Positions 15,537-24,520 are shown, counted from the first letter of the stretch. The stretch is 32,262 nt of DNA from Methylobacterium sp. J-088 (GCF_022829295.1 NZ_JAKSYH010000225.1:1-32262), one strand, 5' to 3'. Translations and numbers: made by a program. Notes: a model not told the origin generated them from the sequence alone.

Positions 15537-16430
15537 ATGAGCCGCGACTGCCTCGCTCCGCAGGCGTCAGCGCCGCTGGGCTTTGCGCTGCCGGAAGGTG
15601 CATGCGACAGCCACACCCACGTGTTCGGGCCCTACGCGCGCTACCCCCTGGCGGAGGATCGCAGCTACACGCCGCCGGAGAACGACGGCGCGGCCCTCCT
15701 GAGCCAGCTCGACGCCATGGGCTTCGCCCGGTGCGTGATCGTCACCGCCAGCGCCTACGGGGCCGACAACCGCGCCATGCTGGATGCGCTCGCGCGGGCG
15801 CCCGACCGCCTGCGCGGCGTCGCGGTCCTGTCCGACGGCGTCAGCGAGGTCGAACTCGACGCCCTGACGGCAGCCGGCGTGCGCGGCGTGCGCGTCAACC
15901 TGTTCCGGCGGGACGGCCGTCAGGTCTACCGCAACGGCATGGGGCTGGAGGCTTTGAGGGCGCTCGCGCCGCGGCTGCGGGCGCGGGGCTGGCACCTCCA
16001 GGCGTGGCTGCACGCGCCGGACCTGCTCGAGCTCTGGCCGTCCCTCGCCGCCAGCGGCATGCCGGTGGTGATCGACCATATGGGCCGCATGAGCACGGCG
16101 CGTGGCGTCGACGATCCGGGCTTCACGCAGCTGTGCCGCCTCGTGGCGGACGGGGCTGCCTGGACGAAGATCTCGGGGGCGGACCGCCTCACCGCGGCGG
16201 GTTCCCCCTACGACGACGTCGATCCCTTCGCCGCGGCGCTGATCACGGCCAATCCGGAGCGCCTCGTCTGGGGCAGTGACTGGCCGCACATCAACTATTT
16301 CGGCGACGCGACCGACCTGGGCGTCCCGTCGGATGCGGATCTGCTGCGGGCGCTGCGGCGCTGGACGGATGACCGGAGCCTGCGCCGCATCCTGGTGGAC
16401 AACCCGGCCACGCTCTACGGCTTCCGGTGA
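15537..16430 (+). CDS. LigI-like amidohydrolase (COG3618), TIM-barrel hydrolase or lactonase
   Basis: A 297-residue amidohydrolase-2 family protein: CDSHTHVFGP with the first His-x-His pair near residue 25, then RGVRVNLFR, WHLQAWLHAPDL, PVVIDHMGR, and the C-terminal LVWGSDWPHINYFG with the catalytic Asp, ending LVDNPATLYGF. Relatives include 2-pyrone-4,6-dicarboxylate lactonase (LigI), which yields 4-oxalomesaconate, and sugar-lactone hydrolases. As the GalB- and GalC-like enzymes in the divergent operon would consume 4-oxalomesaconate, a LigI role is attractive but not proven. ATG 15537 has a good CCGGAGG ribosome site. It is the first gene of the plus-strand arm, and a paralogue lies at 29172-30035. 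Confidence 0.82.
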   Translation: MSRDCLAPQASAPLGFALPEGACDSHTHVFGPYARYPLAEDRSYTPPENDGAALLSQLDAMGFARCVIVTASAYGADNRAMLDALARAPDRLRGVAVLSDGVSEVELDALTAAGVRGVRVNLFRRDGRQVYRNGMGLEALRALAPRLRARGWHLQAWLHAPDLLELWPSLAASGMPVVIDHMGRMSTARGVDDPGFTQLCRLVADGAAWTKISGADRLTAAGSPYDDVDPFAAALITANPERLVWGSDWPHINYFGDATDLGVPSDADLLRALRRWTDDRSLRRILVDNPATLYGFR

Positions 16431-16510
16431 GCGCCGCCGCTACCGGGATTCCGCGCCTTCCGGTATCAACAACCGGTCGTCGAAGGAGCGGGTCGGCCGG
16501 ACTGGGGCAT

Positions 16511-16529
16511 GTGTTTCATATATGTGAAT
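16511..16529. promoter_or_regulatory. Candidate IclR operator, copy 2 (autoregulatory position)
   Basis: GTGTTTCATATATGTGAAT includes TTCATATATGTGAA (16515-16528), a TTCA-N6-TGAA dyad and the most symmetric of the three copies. It ends 14 bases before the proposed GTG start of the IclR gene and so would overlap its promoter or leader. That is the usual position for IclR-family self-repression. Confidence 0.55.
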
Positions 16530-16543
16530 AGAATGCTCGTGGT

Positions 16544-17323
16544 GTGGGCCTCGTGACCCTACGTGCGGACATCCCGCCCGAGGCGCAGGGCGCGGCCGTC
16601 AAGTCGGCCCGCCGCGTGGTCGAGGTGCTGGAGCATTTTGACCGCGTCCAGTGCCCGCAATCGCTCACCGAGATCGCGTTGGCGCTGGGCTATCCGGCCT
16701 CCAGCACCCTGGCCCTTCTCAAGAGCCTGCTGGCCCTCGATTATCTGTCTTACGACTTCGAGCGTCGCACCTACAGTCCGACCATGCGGGTGGCGATGCT
16801 CGGCGCCTGGGTGCAGGCCTGCGTGTTCCGCGACGGGGTGCTGATCCGCCTGATGGAGGCACTGCAGGAGGCGACCGGCGAGACTGTCGTTCTCGGCATG
16901 CAGAACGATCTTCACGTGCAGTACATCCATGTCGTCCAGGCGCGCCATCTCCTGCGCTATCACCTGCACCCCGGTACGTTCCGGCCGATCCACTCCACGG
17001 CCGCTGGCCGCATGCTGCTGGCCCACCAGTCGCGGGACGCGATCGCCCGCTTGGTCCGGCAACTCGACCGGCGTGCTGGAGTGACCCTCGATCTCGACGC
17101 CTTCTGGGACGGCCTCCAAGAGGTTCGCGCCGCGGGTTTCGCGTGGTCGGCCAATCAGGTCACCGAGGGCGCCGGGACCATGGCGGTGCTCGCGCCCAAG
17201 ATGGCCGATGGCCGTGCCACCGTCCTCGGGGTCGCCGGCCCCCTGTCGCGGCTCGAACCGAACCGGGAGCGGATCCTCGCGAGCCTGCGCAGCATCGTCG
17301 GGCCACCGCGCGTCGATCCCTAA
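16544..17323 (+). CDS. IclR-family transcriptional regulator
   Basis: A 259-residue regulator. Residues 20-85 form the winged HTH (VKSARRVVEVLEHFDRVQCP, SLTEIALALGYPASSTLALLKSLL, then the wing YLSYDFERRTYSPT). Residues 95-255 form the GAF-like effector domain, with RPIHSTAAGRMLLAH and the final AVLAPKMADGRATVLGVAGP typical of the family. These tetrameric proteins bind small acids and repress or activate nearby catabolic genes. GTG 16544 is used as the start; it lacks a clear ribosome site, and GTG 16553 is possible. It sits between the LigI-like gene and the aldolase operon, and candidate operators flank it on both sides, which suggests it controls both arms of the cluster. Confidence 0.87.
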   Translation: MGLVTLRADIPPEAQGAAVKSARRVVEVLEHFDRVQCPQSLTEIALALGYPASSTLALLKSLLALDYLSYDFERRTYSPTMRVAMLGAWVQACVFRDGVLIRLMEALQEATGETVVLGMQNDLHVQYIHVVQARHLLRYHLHPGTFRPIHSTAAGRMLLAHQSRDAIARLVRQLDRRAGVTLDLDAFWDGLQEVRAAGFAWSANQVTEGAGTMAVLAPKMADGRATVLGVAGPLSRLEPNRERILASLRSIVGPPRVDP

Positions 17324-17343
17324 AATTCACGGTTGTAAATTTT
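17322..17343. promoter_or_regulatory. Candidate IclR operator, copy 3 (aldolase operon promoter)
   Basis: Starting within the IclR stop codon, AAAATT (17322-17327) and AATTTT (17338-17343) flank a 10-base centre, and TTCACGGTTGTAAA (17326-17339) matches TTCAYRNNTGTRWA. The site is about 80 bp before the class II aldolase start. The symmetrical A/T arms could also form a weak terminator stem for the IclR gene. Confidence 0.45.
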
Positions 17344-17425
17344 GCGGAAGTGAGCGACCCTCCGGTCAACATACGCCGATGCGCCGGGTCCCGCGGGACC
17401 TGCGTCGGACAAACGGGAGGAGCGG

Positions 17426-18229
17426 ATGACGAGCGGCATCGCCGAGCTTCGTGGGAAGCGCTACGACCTCGACCTCCCCTCGCTGCGCGACCAGGTTTCG
17501 CCCGCGGAGTGGGAGGCGCGGGTCAACCTCGCGGCCTGCTACCGGCTGGTCGCCCTCTGGGACATGACCGACATGATCGCGAACCACATCTCGGTTCGCG
17601 TCCCCGGCGAGCCGGAGCACTTCCTGATCAACGCGTACGGTCTGCTCTACGAGGAGATCTCCGCCTCGAACCTCGTGAAGATCGATTTCGACGGCAACAT
17701 CGTCGACAAGCCCGCCTTCGATTACGGCGTGAACCGCGCCGGCTTCGTGATCCACAGCGCGGTCCACCGGGCACGGCACGAGGTCGATTGCGTGATCCAC
17801 ACGCACACGCCGGCCGGCATGGCGATCTCCGCCATGAAGTGCGGCCTGCTGCCGATGACCCAGACGGCGATGCGGTTCTCGACGGTCGCCTACCACGATT
17901 ACGAGGGCGTGGCGGTCGATCTCGAAGAACAGAAGCGCATCGTGGACGATCTCGGCGACGCCGACCTGATGATCCTGCGCAACCACGGCCTCCTGGTCGT
18001 CGGGCCGACCGTGCCGCAGGCCTTCAGCAACATCTACCGCGCGGAACTCGCCTGCAAGGCGCAACTCATGGCGATGGCGGCGAGCACCGACCTCGTCCTG
18101 CCCTCGGATGAGGTGATCGCCAAGACCAACCACCTCTACCGGCCGGAGGTGCGCCGCCCGTTCGGCGTGCTCGAATGGCCGGCCCTCCTGCGCAAGCTCG
18201 ACCGGATCGATCCGACCTACCGGGACTGA
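17426..18229 (+). CDS. Class II aldolase/adducin-family protein
   Basis: A 267-residue member of the fuculose-phosphate aldolase/adducin-head family. ANHISVRVPG corresponds to the substrate loop, HTHTPAG (about 128-134) gives two metal-binding histidines, and LRNHGLLVVG gives the third. True aldolases of this family cleave sugar phosphates through a zinc enediolate, but many relatives in acid-degrading clusters act as decarboxylases or on unphosphorylated substrates. An excellent GGAGGAG ribosome site precedes ATG 17426. The gene opens a plus-strand run with MmgE/PrpD, two MFS carriers, a crotonase and a CoA-transferase, so its substrate is probably a branched or tricarboxylic acid derivative, not a sugar phosphate. 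Confidence 0.85.
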   Translation: MTSGIAELRGKRYDLDLPSLRDQVSPAEWEARVNLAACYRLVALWDMTDMIANHISVRVPGEPEHFLINAYGLLYEEISASNLVKIDFDGNIVDKPAFDYGVNRAGFVIHSAVHRARHEVDCVIHTHTPAGMAISAMKCGLLPMTQTAMRFSTVAYHDYEGVAVDLEEQKRIVDDLGDADLMILRNHGLLVVGPTVPQAFSNIYRAELACKAQLMAMAASTDLVLPSDEVIAKTNHLYRPEVRRPFGVLEWPALLRKLDRIDPTYRD

Positions 18230-18240
18230 CCGCCGTGGCC

Positions 18241-19614
18241 ATGGCGCATCCCGGCACGGTGATCGAGACGCTGGCGGACTACGCGGCTTCCGAAGGCGAG
18301 CGATCGCTGCCAGCGGACGTGTTGCACCACGCCAAGCGCGCCCTGATCGACTGGTTCGCCGCGCTCCTGCCGGGGGCGCAGCTCCCGCCCGCGACGCTGC
18401 TCGCCGCGGCGCTCACGGACGAGTTCGGGACGGCCGGCGGCGCCGTGGTGTACGGCACCGGGCGTCGGGCCCCCTTGCGCACGGCGGCGCTGATCAACGC
18501 CACCGCCTCGCACATCATCGAATTCGACGACATCTTTCGCGATGCGATCTACCATCCGGGCTGCCCGGTGATCGGCGCGGCGCTCGCGGCCGCGCAAACG
18601 GTCGGCGCCGACGGCGCGGCTCTGCTGCGCGCCATCGTCATCGGCTACGAGGTCTCGACACGCATCGGCGTGGCGGTCCAGCCCTCACACTATCACTACT
18701 GGCATACGACCGGCACGATCGGGACCTTCGGGGCCGCCGCCGCGACCGCGTCCCTGCTCGGCCTCGATGCTGGGCGCTTCGCCCACGCGCTGGCCACCGC
18801 CGCCACGATGGCGGCCGGGCTCCAGCAAGCCTTCCGCTCGGACGCCATGTCGAAGCCGCTCCATGCCGGGCACGCCGCGGAAGCCGGCGCCCTCGCGGCG
18901 CTCGCGGCCAGCCGCGGGGTCACCGGCGCCCTCGACGTGCTGGAGGGCGGGGCCGGGTTCGGGGCCGCGATGAGCCGGGGCGCCGAGTGGGCGCACGCTG
19001 TCGATGAACTCGGGCGCCGCTACAACATCTGCGCCATGACGTTCAAGAACCACGGCTGCTGCGGCCATGCCTTCGCGGCGATCGACGCCGCCCTGGCGCT
19101 GCGGCCGGATCTCGACCTCGACGCCATTGCGGCGATCACCATCGGCACCTACCGGACGGCCCTCGACGTCACCGACCGGCGCACAGTCGCGACGCCCTTC
19201 GAGGGGCGGTTCTCGACGCCCTTCACGGTGGCGAGCGCCCTGGTCCATGGCAGCGTGCGCCTCGACGCGGTCTCGCCGGAGCGCCTCTCCGATCCGCGGG
19301 TCCAGGCGCTGATGCGCCGGGTCACGATGGTGGTCGATCCGGAAAGCGAGGCCGCGTTCCCGGCCCGGCGCTCGGCCGTGGTGACCATCACCCTGACGGA
19401 CGGGCGCCGCCTCATGCAGCGGCAGCCGACCCGCAAGGGCGATCCTGACGCGCCGCTCACCGACAACGAGCTGGCCGACAAGTTCCGCGAACTCGCCGTC
19501 CCCGCTGTGGGGGACGCGGCGGCGGCCGATCTGCTGGCGGCTCTGCGCACGCTGGACACAGCCCCGGCCAAGGCGGTGGCGCGGCTCGGGCTCGGACCGC
19601 CGATGCCGGACTAG
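18241..19614 (+). CDS. MmgE/PrpD-family protein, cytoplasmic
   Basis: A 457-residue MmgE/PrpD protein. The family signatures NATASHIIEFDD, YHPGCPVIGAALAAAQ, GYEVSTRIG, HYWHTTGTIGTFGAAAA and the C-terminal domain segment FKNHGCCGHAFAAIDA are all present. It would dehydrate or decarboxylate a citrate-like acid. It has no signal peptide, unlike the paralogue at 11452-12924, and differs in the lid region, so the two probably act on different compounds or in different compartments. The start is ATG 18241, or GTG 18235 two codons earlier; neither has a strong ribosome site, but the gene begins only 11 bp after the aldolase stop, so coupling is likely. Confidence 0.87.
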   Translation: MAHPGTVIETLADYAASEGERSLPADVLHHAKRALIDWFAALLPGAQLPPATLLAAALTDEFGTAGGAVVYGTGRRAPLRTAALINATASHIIEFDDIFRDAIYHPGCPVIGAALAAAQTVGADGAALLRAIVIGYEVSTRIGVAVQPSHYHYWHTTGTIGTFGAAAATASLLGLDAGRFAHALATAATMAAGLQQAFRSDAMSKPLHAGHAAEAGALAALAASRGVTGALDVLEGGAGFGAAMSRGAEWAHAVDELGRRYNICAMTFKNHGCCGHAFAAIDAALALRPDLDLDAIAAITIGTYRTALDVTDRRTVATPFEGRFSTPFTVASALVHGSVRLDAVSPERLSDPRVQALMRRVTMVVDPESEAAFPARRSAVVTITLTDGRRLMQRQPTRKGDPDAPLTDNELADKFRELAVPAVGDAAAADLLAALRTLDTAPAKAVARLGLGPPMPD

Positions 19615-19684
19615 GCGGGCGCGCCGCAAGACCATACCCGCCAGAGCCGCGAGATCGGCCGGCGGCCTCCAGGGAGGAGAGCGC

Positions 19685-21028
19685 ATGGACACGCGGGCAA
19701 TCCCCGCCGGCCTCGCCGTACAGGACGGCACGCGGTCGGACGGGGTGACGGACCTGGAGCGTGACACGATCCGCCGGATCAACCGGAGGTTCATGCCGAT
19801 CCTCGTCATCGCCTACATGGTCTCGTTCATCGACCGGGTGAATGTCGGCTTCGCGGCGCTGACCGCCAACAAGGAACTCGGCCTCTCGGCCACCGCCTAC
19901 GGCTGGGGCGCCGGGATCTTCTTCCTCGGCTACTTCCTGTTCGAGTATCCCAGCAACGTGATGATGGGCCGGGTCGGCGCCCGCTTCTGGCTGTCCCGCA
20001 TCATGATCACCTGGGGCTTCATCTCGGCCGGGATGGCGCTGGTGACCGGGCCGGTCTCGTTCTGTATCGCCCGGTTCCTGCTCGGGGTCGCGGAGGCCGG
20101 GTTCTTCCCCGGCCTGCTGCTGTTCGCCTCCCTCTGGTACCCGAAGGCCTACCGCGCCCGCTGCATCGGCATCATGCTGGTCGGTATGGCAATGTCGAGC
20201 CTCGTGGGCGCGCCGATCTCCGGGCTGCTGCTCGGGCTCGACGGATGGCTCGGCCTGTCCGGCTGGCAGTGGATGTACATCCTCGAAGGGCTGCCGGCCG
20301 TCGTCCTCGGCGTGCTGCTGCTGTTCGTCCTGACCGACACGCCCGACAAGGCCGAATGGCTCAGCCGCGAGCAGCGGGACTGGCTGCGCCGGACGCTCGC
20401 CGCCGAGCCGGTCCGAGCGCACGCCGCGCCGAACGTCTGGGCGACGATCCGCGACCCGCGGGTGCTGTTCTACGCGCTGCTGTTCTTCAACGTCACCACG
20501 GCGAGCTACGGCCTGAGCCTATGGCTGCCGCAGATCATCAAGGCCGCCGGCCTGACCAACGCCCAGACGGGCTTCGTCACCGCGATACCCTACGCGTTCG
20601 GCACGCTGGCGATGGTGCTGGGCGGCTGGTGGTCCGATCGGCACGCGGACCGGATCGTGCCGACCGCCGCCATGACGTTCCTGGTGGCCGCCGGCCTCAC
20701 GGCCTCGGTCTGGCTCGCCCAGCCGCTCGCGCAGTTCGTGGCGATCTGCGTGGTGATGGTTGGGATCTACGGGCTGAAGGGCCCGTCGCTGGCGCTCTAC
20801 ACCGAGAGCTTCCCGGGGCCGGCGGCGGCCGGCTCGATCGCCATGGTGACGGCGCTCGGCAACCTGTCGGGCTTCCTGCCCGCCTACCTTGTCGGCTGGA
20901 TCAAGGATTCAACCGGCCAGTTCTCCTACGGTCTCCTGTTCCTGGCCGTGGTCGCGTTCCTGGGCGGCGTGCAGGCCCTGCTCGCCCCCGCCTTCGAGCG
21001 GCGCGTCGCCGCCTCCGCGGCACGATGA
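19685..21028 (+). CDS. MFS transporter, anion:cation symporter (ACS) type
   Basis: A 447-residue carrier with about 12 membrane helices. The helix 1 sequence YMVSFIDRVNVGFAAL, the later EYPSNVMMGRVGAR and GVAEAGFFPGLLLF are signatures of the ACS family, which imports hexuronates, galactonate, tartrate, phthalate and similar anions with protons. A GGAGGAG ribosome site lies 9 bases before ATG 19685. The stop overlaps an ATG of the following MFS gene (ATGA at 21025). Two carriers of different subfamilies in one operon suggest two related substrates or different affinities. Confidence 0.88.
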   Translation: MDTRAIPAGLAVQDGTRSDGVTDLERDTIRRINRRFMPILVIAYMVSFIDRVNVGFAALTANKELGLSATAYGWGAGIFFLGYFLFEYPSNVMMGRVGARFWLSRIMITWGFISAGMALVTGPVSFCIARFLLGVAEAGFFPGLLLFASLWYPKAYRARCIGIMLVGMAMSSLVGAPISGLLLGLDGWLGLSGWQWMYILEGLPAVVLGVLLLFVLTDTPDKAEWLSREQRDWLRRTLAAEPVRAHAAPNVWATIRDPRVLFYALLFFNVTTASYGLSLWLPQIIKAAGLTNAQTGFVTAIPYAFGTLAMVLGGWWSDRHADRIVPTAAMTFLVAAGLTASVWLAQPLAQFVAICVVMVGIYGLKGPSLALYTESFPGPAAAGSIAMVTALGNLSGFLPAYLVGWIKDSTGQFSYGLLFLAVVAFLGGVQALLAPAFERRVAASAAR

Positions 21029-21042
21029 CGGAGGGACGCTCG

Positions 21043-22488
21043 ATGCTCGCCACGGACACCGCCCTCGGGGCCGCGCGCCCTGCCCTTCACACCCGCGTCG
21101 CCTCGATCCTCGGCGGCTCGGTCGGCAACCTGATCGAGTGGTTCGATCTGCACATCTACACGGCGTTCTCGCTCTACTTTGCGCCGCAATTCTTCCCCGG
21201 CGACTCGCCGAACGTGCAGCTCCTCAACGCCGCCGGGATCTTCGCCCTGGGCTTCCTGCTGCGGCCCCTCGGGAGCTGGATCTTCGGCATCTACGCCGAC
21301 CAGCACGGGCGGCGCACCGCGCTGAGCTTGTGCGTGACCCTGATGTGCGCGGGCTCGCTGATGATCGCGATCTGCCCGACCTACACCCAGGCCGGGATTC
21401 TGGCGCCGGCTTTGCTGCTCCTCGCGCGCATGCTTCAGGGCCTGTCGCTCGGCGGCGAGTACGGAGCGAGTTCCGTCTACCTGACGGAGATCGCGGATCC
21501 GCGGCGCCGCGGCTTCTTCAGCAGCTTCAACTACGTGACTCTGATCTCCGGCCAGCTGCTGGCGACAGCCCTGCTGGTTTTGATGCGGATCCTGCTCAGC
21601 ACCGACCAGATCGCCGCCTGGGGCTGGCGCATCCCCTTCGCCATCGGGGCGGCCTGCGCGGTGATCGGCTACGCCCTGCGCCGGAACATCGCCGAGACGG
21701 ACCAGTTCAAGGCGCTCCAGCGCCGGGGACCGCCGGAGCGGCCAACCCTGCGCCTCCTGGCCCACCCGCGCGCGCTGGTCCTGGTCGCCGGTATGACCGT
21801 CGGCGGCACGGTCGCGTTCTTCACCTACACGGTCTACATGCACCGCTTCCTGTCGAATTCGGCGGGGCTGACGCGGGACCAGACGACGCTGGTCTCCTGC
21901 GCCACGCTGTTCGTGTTCGCCCTGCTGCAGCCCTTGCTGGGCGCGCTGTCGGACCGGATCGGGCGCAAGCCCCTGCTGCTCGCTTTCGGCGTGCTCGGGA
22001 CGCTGGGCACCGTGCCGCTGATGACCGCGATGACGCGCGTCCACGATGCGTGGTCGGCACTCATCCTCCTCATGATCGCGCTCGTCATCGTGTCCGGCTA
22101 CACGTCGGTGAACTCGGTGGTGAAGGCGGAGCTGTTCCCAACCAGCGTGCGCGTCCTCGGCGTGGGCCTTCCTTATACTTTGGCGACGTCCCTGTTCGGC
22201 GGCAGCGCCGAGTATGTCGGCCTGTGGTTCAAGCATCTCGGCCACGAGAGCCTGTTCTTCTACTACGTCAGCGCCTGCATCGCCTGCACGTTCGTCACGA
22301 CGCTGTTTCTGAAGGAGGGCGGCACGGCGAGCCTCGATCCGGAGCGGGTCGCGGGAAGCCTTGCGGGCGGGGACGACGCGCGCGACCAGTTCCCGATCCG
22401 TGACGATCACAGCCAGACCGACCAAGGATTGACCCCATGGCAGACCCCCAACTCATCGTGCAGCGGGATGGGCCGATCGGCTGGCTGA
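21043..22488 (+). CDS. MFS transporter, metabolite:H+ symporter (MHS) type
   Basis: A 481-residue carrier close to the alpha-ketoglutarate/citrate/shikimate permease group: GNLIEWFDLHIYTAFSLYFA near residue 35, GFLLRPLGSWIFGIYADQHG with RR following, LQGLSLGGEYGASSVYLTE, and SDRIGRKPLL in the second half. About 12 membrane helices and a hydrophilic C-terminal tail of some 50 residues are seen. ATG 21043 has GGAGGG 7 bases upstream; ATG 21025 overlaps the previous stop and would add six residues. The tail overlaps the start of the crotonase gene by 52 bp in another frame, an unusually long overlap for this cluster. A di- or tricarboxylate is the likely cargo, by family. Confidence 0.87.
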   Translation: MLATDTALGAARPALHTRVASILGGSVGNLIEWFDLHIYTAFSLYFAPQFFPGDSPNVQLLNAAGIFALGFLLRPLGSWIFGIYADQHGRRTALSLCVTLMCAGSLMIAICPTYTQAGILAPALLLLARMLQGLSLGGEYGASSVYLTEIADPRRRGFFSSFNYVTLISGQLLATALLVLMRILLSTDQIAAWGWRIPFAIGAACAVIGYALRRNIAETDQFKALQRRGPPERPTLRLLAHPRALVLVAGMTVGGTVAFFTYTVYMHRFLSNSAGLTRDQTTLVSCATLFVFALLQPLLGALSDRIGRKPLLLAFGVLGTLGTVPLMTAMTRVHDAWSALILLMIALVIVSGYTSVNSVVKAELFPTSVRVLGVGLPYTLATSLFGGSAEYVGLWFKHLGHESLFFYYVSACIACTFVTTLFLKEGGTASLDPERVAGSLAGGDDARDQFPIRDDHSQTDQGLTPWQTPNSSCSGMGRSAG

Positions 22489-23225
22489 TCTTCAGTAATG
22501 TCGCCAAGCACAACGCCATGACGTTCGAGATGTGGGGCGGCGTGCCCGAGGCGATCGCCGGCCTCGCGGAGGATCCGGAGATCCGCATCCTCGCGCTGAA
22601 GGGCGCGGGCGAGAAGGCGTTCGTGTCCGGCGCCGACATCTCCGAGTTCGAGACGAAGCGCGGCTCCAGCGAGGCCCAGATGGCCTATAACGCCGCCGCG
22701 GATGCGGCGACGGCCATCATCCAGACCTGCCCCAAGCCGACGCTCGCCATGGTGCGCGGCTACTGCATCGGCGGCGGCCTCGCCCTGGCGCTGGCCTGTG
22801 ACCTGCGCTTCGCCGCCGAGGGTACGCGGTTCGCGATCCCGGCGGCCAAGCTCGGCCTAGGCTACCGCTACGCCGGCATGCGCCGCCTCGTCGACGTGGT
22901 CGGCCCCTCGCGGGCCAAGGACATCTTCTATTCGGCGCGCCAGTTCGACACCGCCGAGGCGCTCGGCATGGGGCTGATCAACCGGGTCGTCCCCAAAGAG
23001 GCGCTGGAGGAGGAGGTCCGCGCCTACGGCGCCCGCGTCGCCGCCAACGCGCCGCTGACGATCGCGGCTGCCAAGCTCGCCATCGACGCGGCCACCACCG
23101 AGCCCGGCCCGGATGCGCTCGCCGCCATCGACCGGGCGATCAAGGCCTGCTTCGCAAGCGAGGATTACCGGGAGGGTCCGATCGCCTTCCGCGAGAAGCG
23201 GCCGCCGAACTTCAGGGGCCGCTGA
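22437..23225 (+). CDS. Crotonase (enoyl-CoA hydratase/isomerase family) with altered catalytic residues
   Basis: A 262-residue crotonase. The CoA-binding and oxyanion-hole elements FVSGADISEF (about 61-70) and GYCIGGGLALALACDLRFA (about 106-124) are intact. In true enoyl-CoA hydratases a Glu follows in PEI and a second lies about 20 residues on; here the segments read IPAAKLGLG and SRAKDIFYS, so the first Glu is Ala and the second is replaced by Asp. Other crotonases with such changes are decarboxylases, isomerases or hydrolases. It is followed by a CoA-transferase gene, which could supply its acyl-CoA substrate. An AAGGA site precedes ATG 22437. Calling it a hydratase would be premature. Confidence 0.82.
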   Translation: MADPQLIVQRDGPIGWLIFSNVAKHNAMTFEMWGGVPEAIAGLAEDPEIRILALKGAGEKAFVSGADISEFETKRGSSEAQMAYNAAADAATAIIQTCPKPTLAMVRGYCIGGGLALALACDLRFAAEGTRFAIPAAKLGLGYRYAGMRRLVDVVGPSRAKDIFYSARQFDTAEALGMGLINRVVPKEALEEEVRAYGARVAANAPLTIAAAKLAIDAATTEPGPDALAAIDRAIKACFASEDYREGPIAFREKRPPNFRGR

Positions 23226-23298
23226 GCGGCCCCCGACCTGCCACACCGCGCGAAACCTTGCCACGCAGAACCCTGCGACGCGAAACCGGGAGACGCCC

Positions 23299-24471
23299 AT
23301 GCCCTCCGCCCATGCGCTGAGCCGCTTCACGGTGCTGGATCTCACCCGCGTGCGCTCGGGGCCCACGGCGGTGCGCCAACTCGCCGATTGGGGCGCGGAC
23401 GTCATCAAGATCGAGCCCCCCGGGGGCGACCGGATCGGCGGCAACCGCGACGGCTCGGATTTCCAGAACCTGCACCGCAACAAGCGCAGCCTCACCCTCG
23501 ACCTGAAGCAGCCCGAGGGCGTCGCCGTGCTGAAGCGGCTCGCGCACTCGGCCGACGTGCTCGTCGAGAATTTCCGGCCTGACGTGAAGGAGCGTCTCGG
23601 CATCGGCTACGCGGCGCTGGCTGCCGAGAACCCCCGGCTCGTCTACGCCAGCATCTCCGGCTACGGGCAGAACGGCCCCTACCGCATGCGCCCCGGGCTC
23701 GATCAGATCGCGCAGGGGATGGGCGGGCTGATGTCGATCACCGGCGAGGCCGGCGGGGGCCCGGTGCGGGCCGGCATCGCGGTCGCCGATTCGAGCGCCG
23801 GCCTGTACTGCGCCCTCGGCATCCTGACGGCGCTCCTGGAGCGGGAGCAGTCGGGCCAGGGGCAGTGGGTCCAGACCTCGCTCCTGCAGGCGCAGATCGC
23901 GCTGCTCGACTTCCAGGCGGCGCGCTGGACCATGGACCACGAGGTCCCGCCGCAGATCGGCAACCACCACCCGACCGCCAGCCCCATGGGCGCGTTCCCG
24001 GCGGCCGACGGGCACGTGAACATCGCGCCGATCGGCGAGGCCATGTGGCGGCGCCTGTGCGCCGTGCTGGGCCATCCCGAATGGGCCGAGGATCCGCGCT
24101 TCGCCGACCAGCCGGCGCGCAGCCGCAACCGACACGACCTTGCCGAGGCGATCACCGCGGTGACGCGGACCCGGACAGCCGCCCATTGGGTCGAGGCCCT
24201 GAACGCGGCCGAGATCGCCTGCGGCCCGGTCTACACGATGGATCAGGTCTTCTCCGACCCGCAGGTGCAGCATCTCGGCATGGCCGAGACGGTGGAGCAT
24301 CAACGCCTCGGGCCCATCGGTCTTATCGCCCAGCCGATCCGGATGTCCCGCTCGGAAGGGCATGTACGAACGGCGGCGCCCGATCTCGGTGCGCAGAGCG
24401 ACACGATCCTGCACGCCTTCGGCTTCGACGCGCAGGCGGTGGCGGACCTGCGGGAGAAGCGCGTGATCTGA
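23299..24471 (+). CDS. Family III (CaiB/BaiF) CoA-transferase
   Basis: A 390-residue CoA-transferase of the formyl-CoA transferase type. VLDLTRVRSGPTAVRQLADW opens the fold, then GADVIKIEPPGGD, NRNKRSLTLDLK-like residues, LVENFRPDVKERLG and ISGYGQNGPY. The catalytic Asp is D164 in VADSSAG. These enzymes move CoA between carboxylates such as succinate, oxalate, carnitine, itaconate, mesaconate or malate. ATG 23299 has GGGAG nearby; the open frame extends upstream over the crotonase end but that part is not coding. With the crotonase it forms a two-step module: activation of an acid to its CoA ester, then crotonase chemistry. The donor and acceptor are unknown. Confidence 0.88.
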   Translation: MPSAHALSRFTVLDLTRVRSGPTAVRQLADWGADVIKIEPPGGDRIGGNRDGSDFQNLHRNKRSLTLDLKQPEGVAVLKRLAHSADVLVENFRPDVKERLGIGYAALAAENPRLVYASISGYGQNGPYRMRPGLDQIAQGMGGLMSITGEAGGGPVRAGIAVADSSAGLYCALGILTALLEREQSGQGQWVQTSLLQAQIALLDFQAARWTMDHEVPPQIGNHHPTASPMGAFPAADGHVNIAPIGEAMWRRLCAVLGHPEWAEDPRFADQPARSRNRHDLAEAITAVTRTRTAAHWVEALNAAEIACGPVYTMDQVFSDPQVQHLGMAETVEHQRLGPIGLIAQPIRMSRSEGHVRTAAPDLGAQSDTILHAFGFDAQAVADLREKRVI

Positions 24472-24520
24472 AGACCGGCCAGCCCGGCCCCGAGATCGGG
24501 CGGCCATCAGGGAGGACACC

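Noticed and set aside
20926..22425. 499-codon minus-strand open frame over the MHS carrier
   Set aside because: No domain, Arg/Glu/His-rich, and fully antisense to a complete transporter gene.
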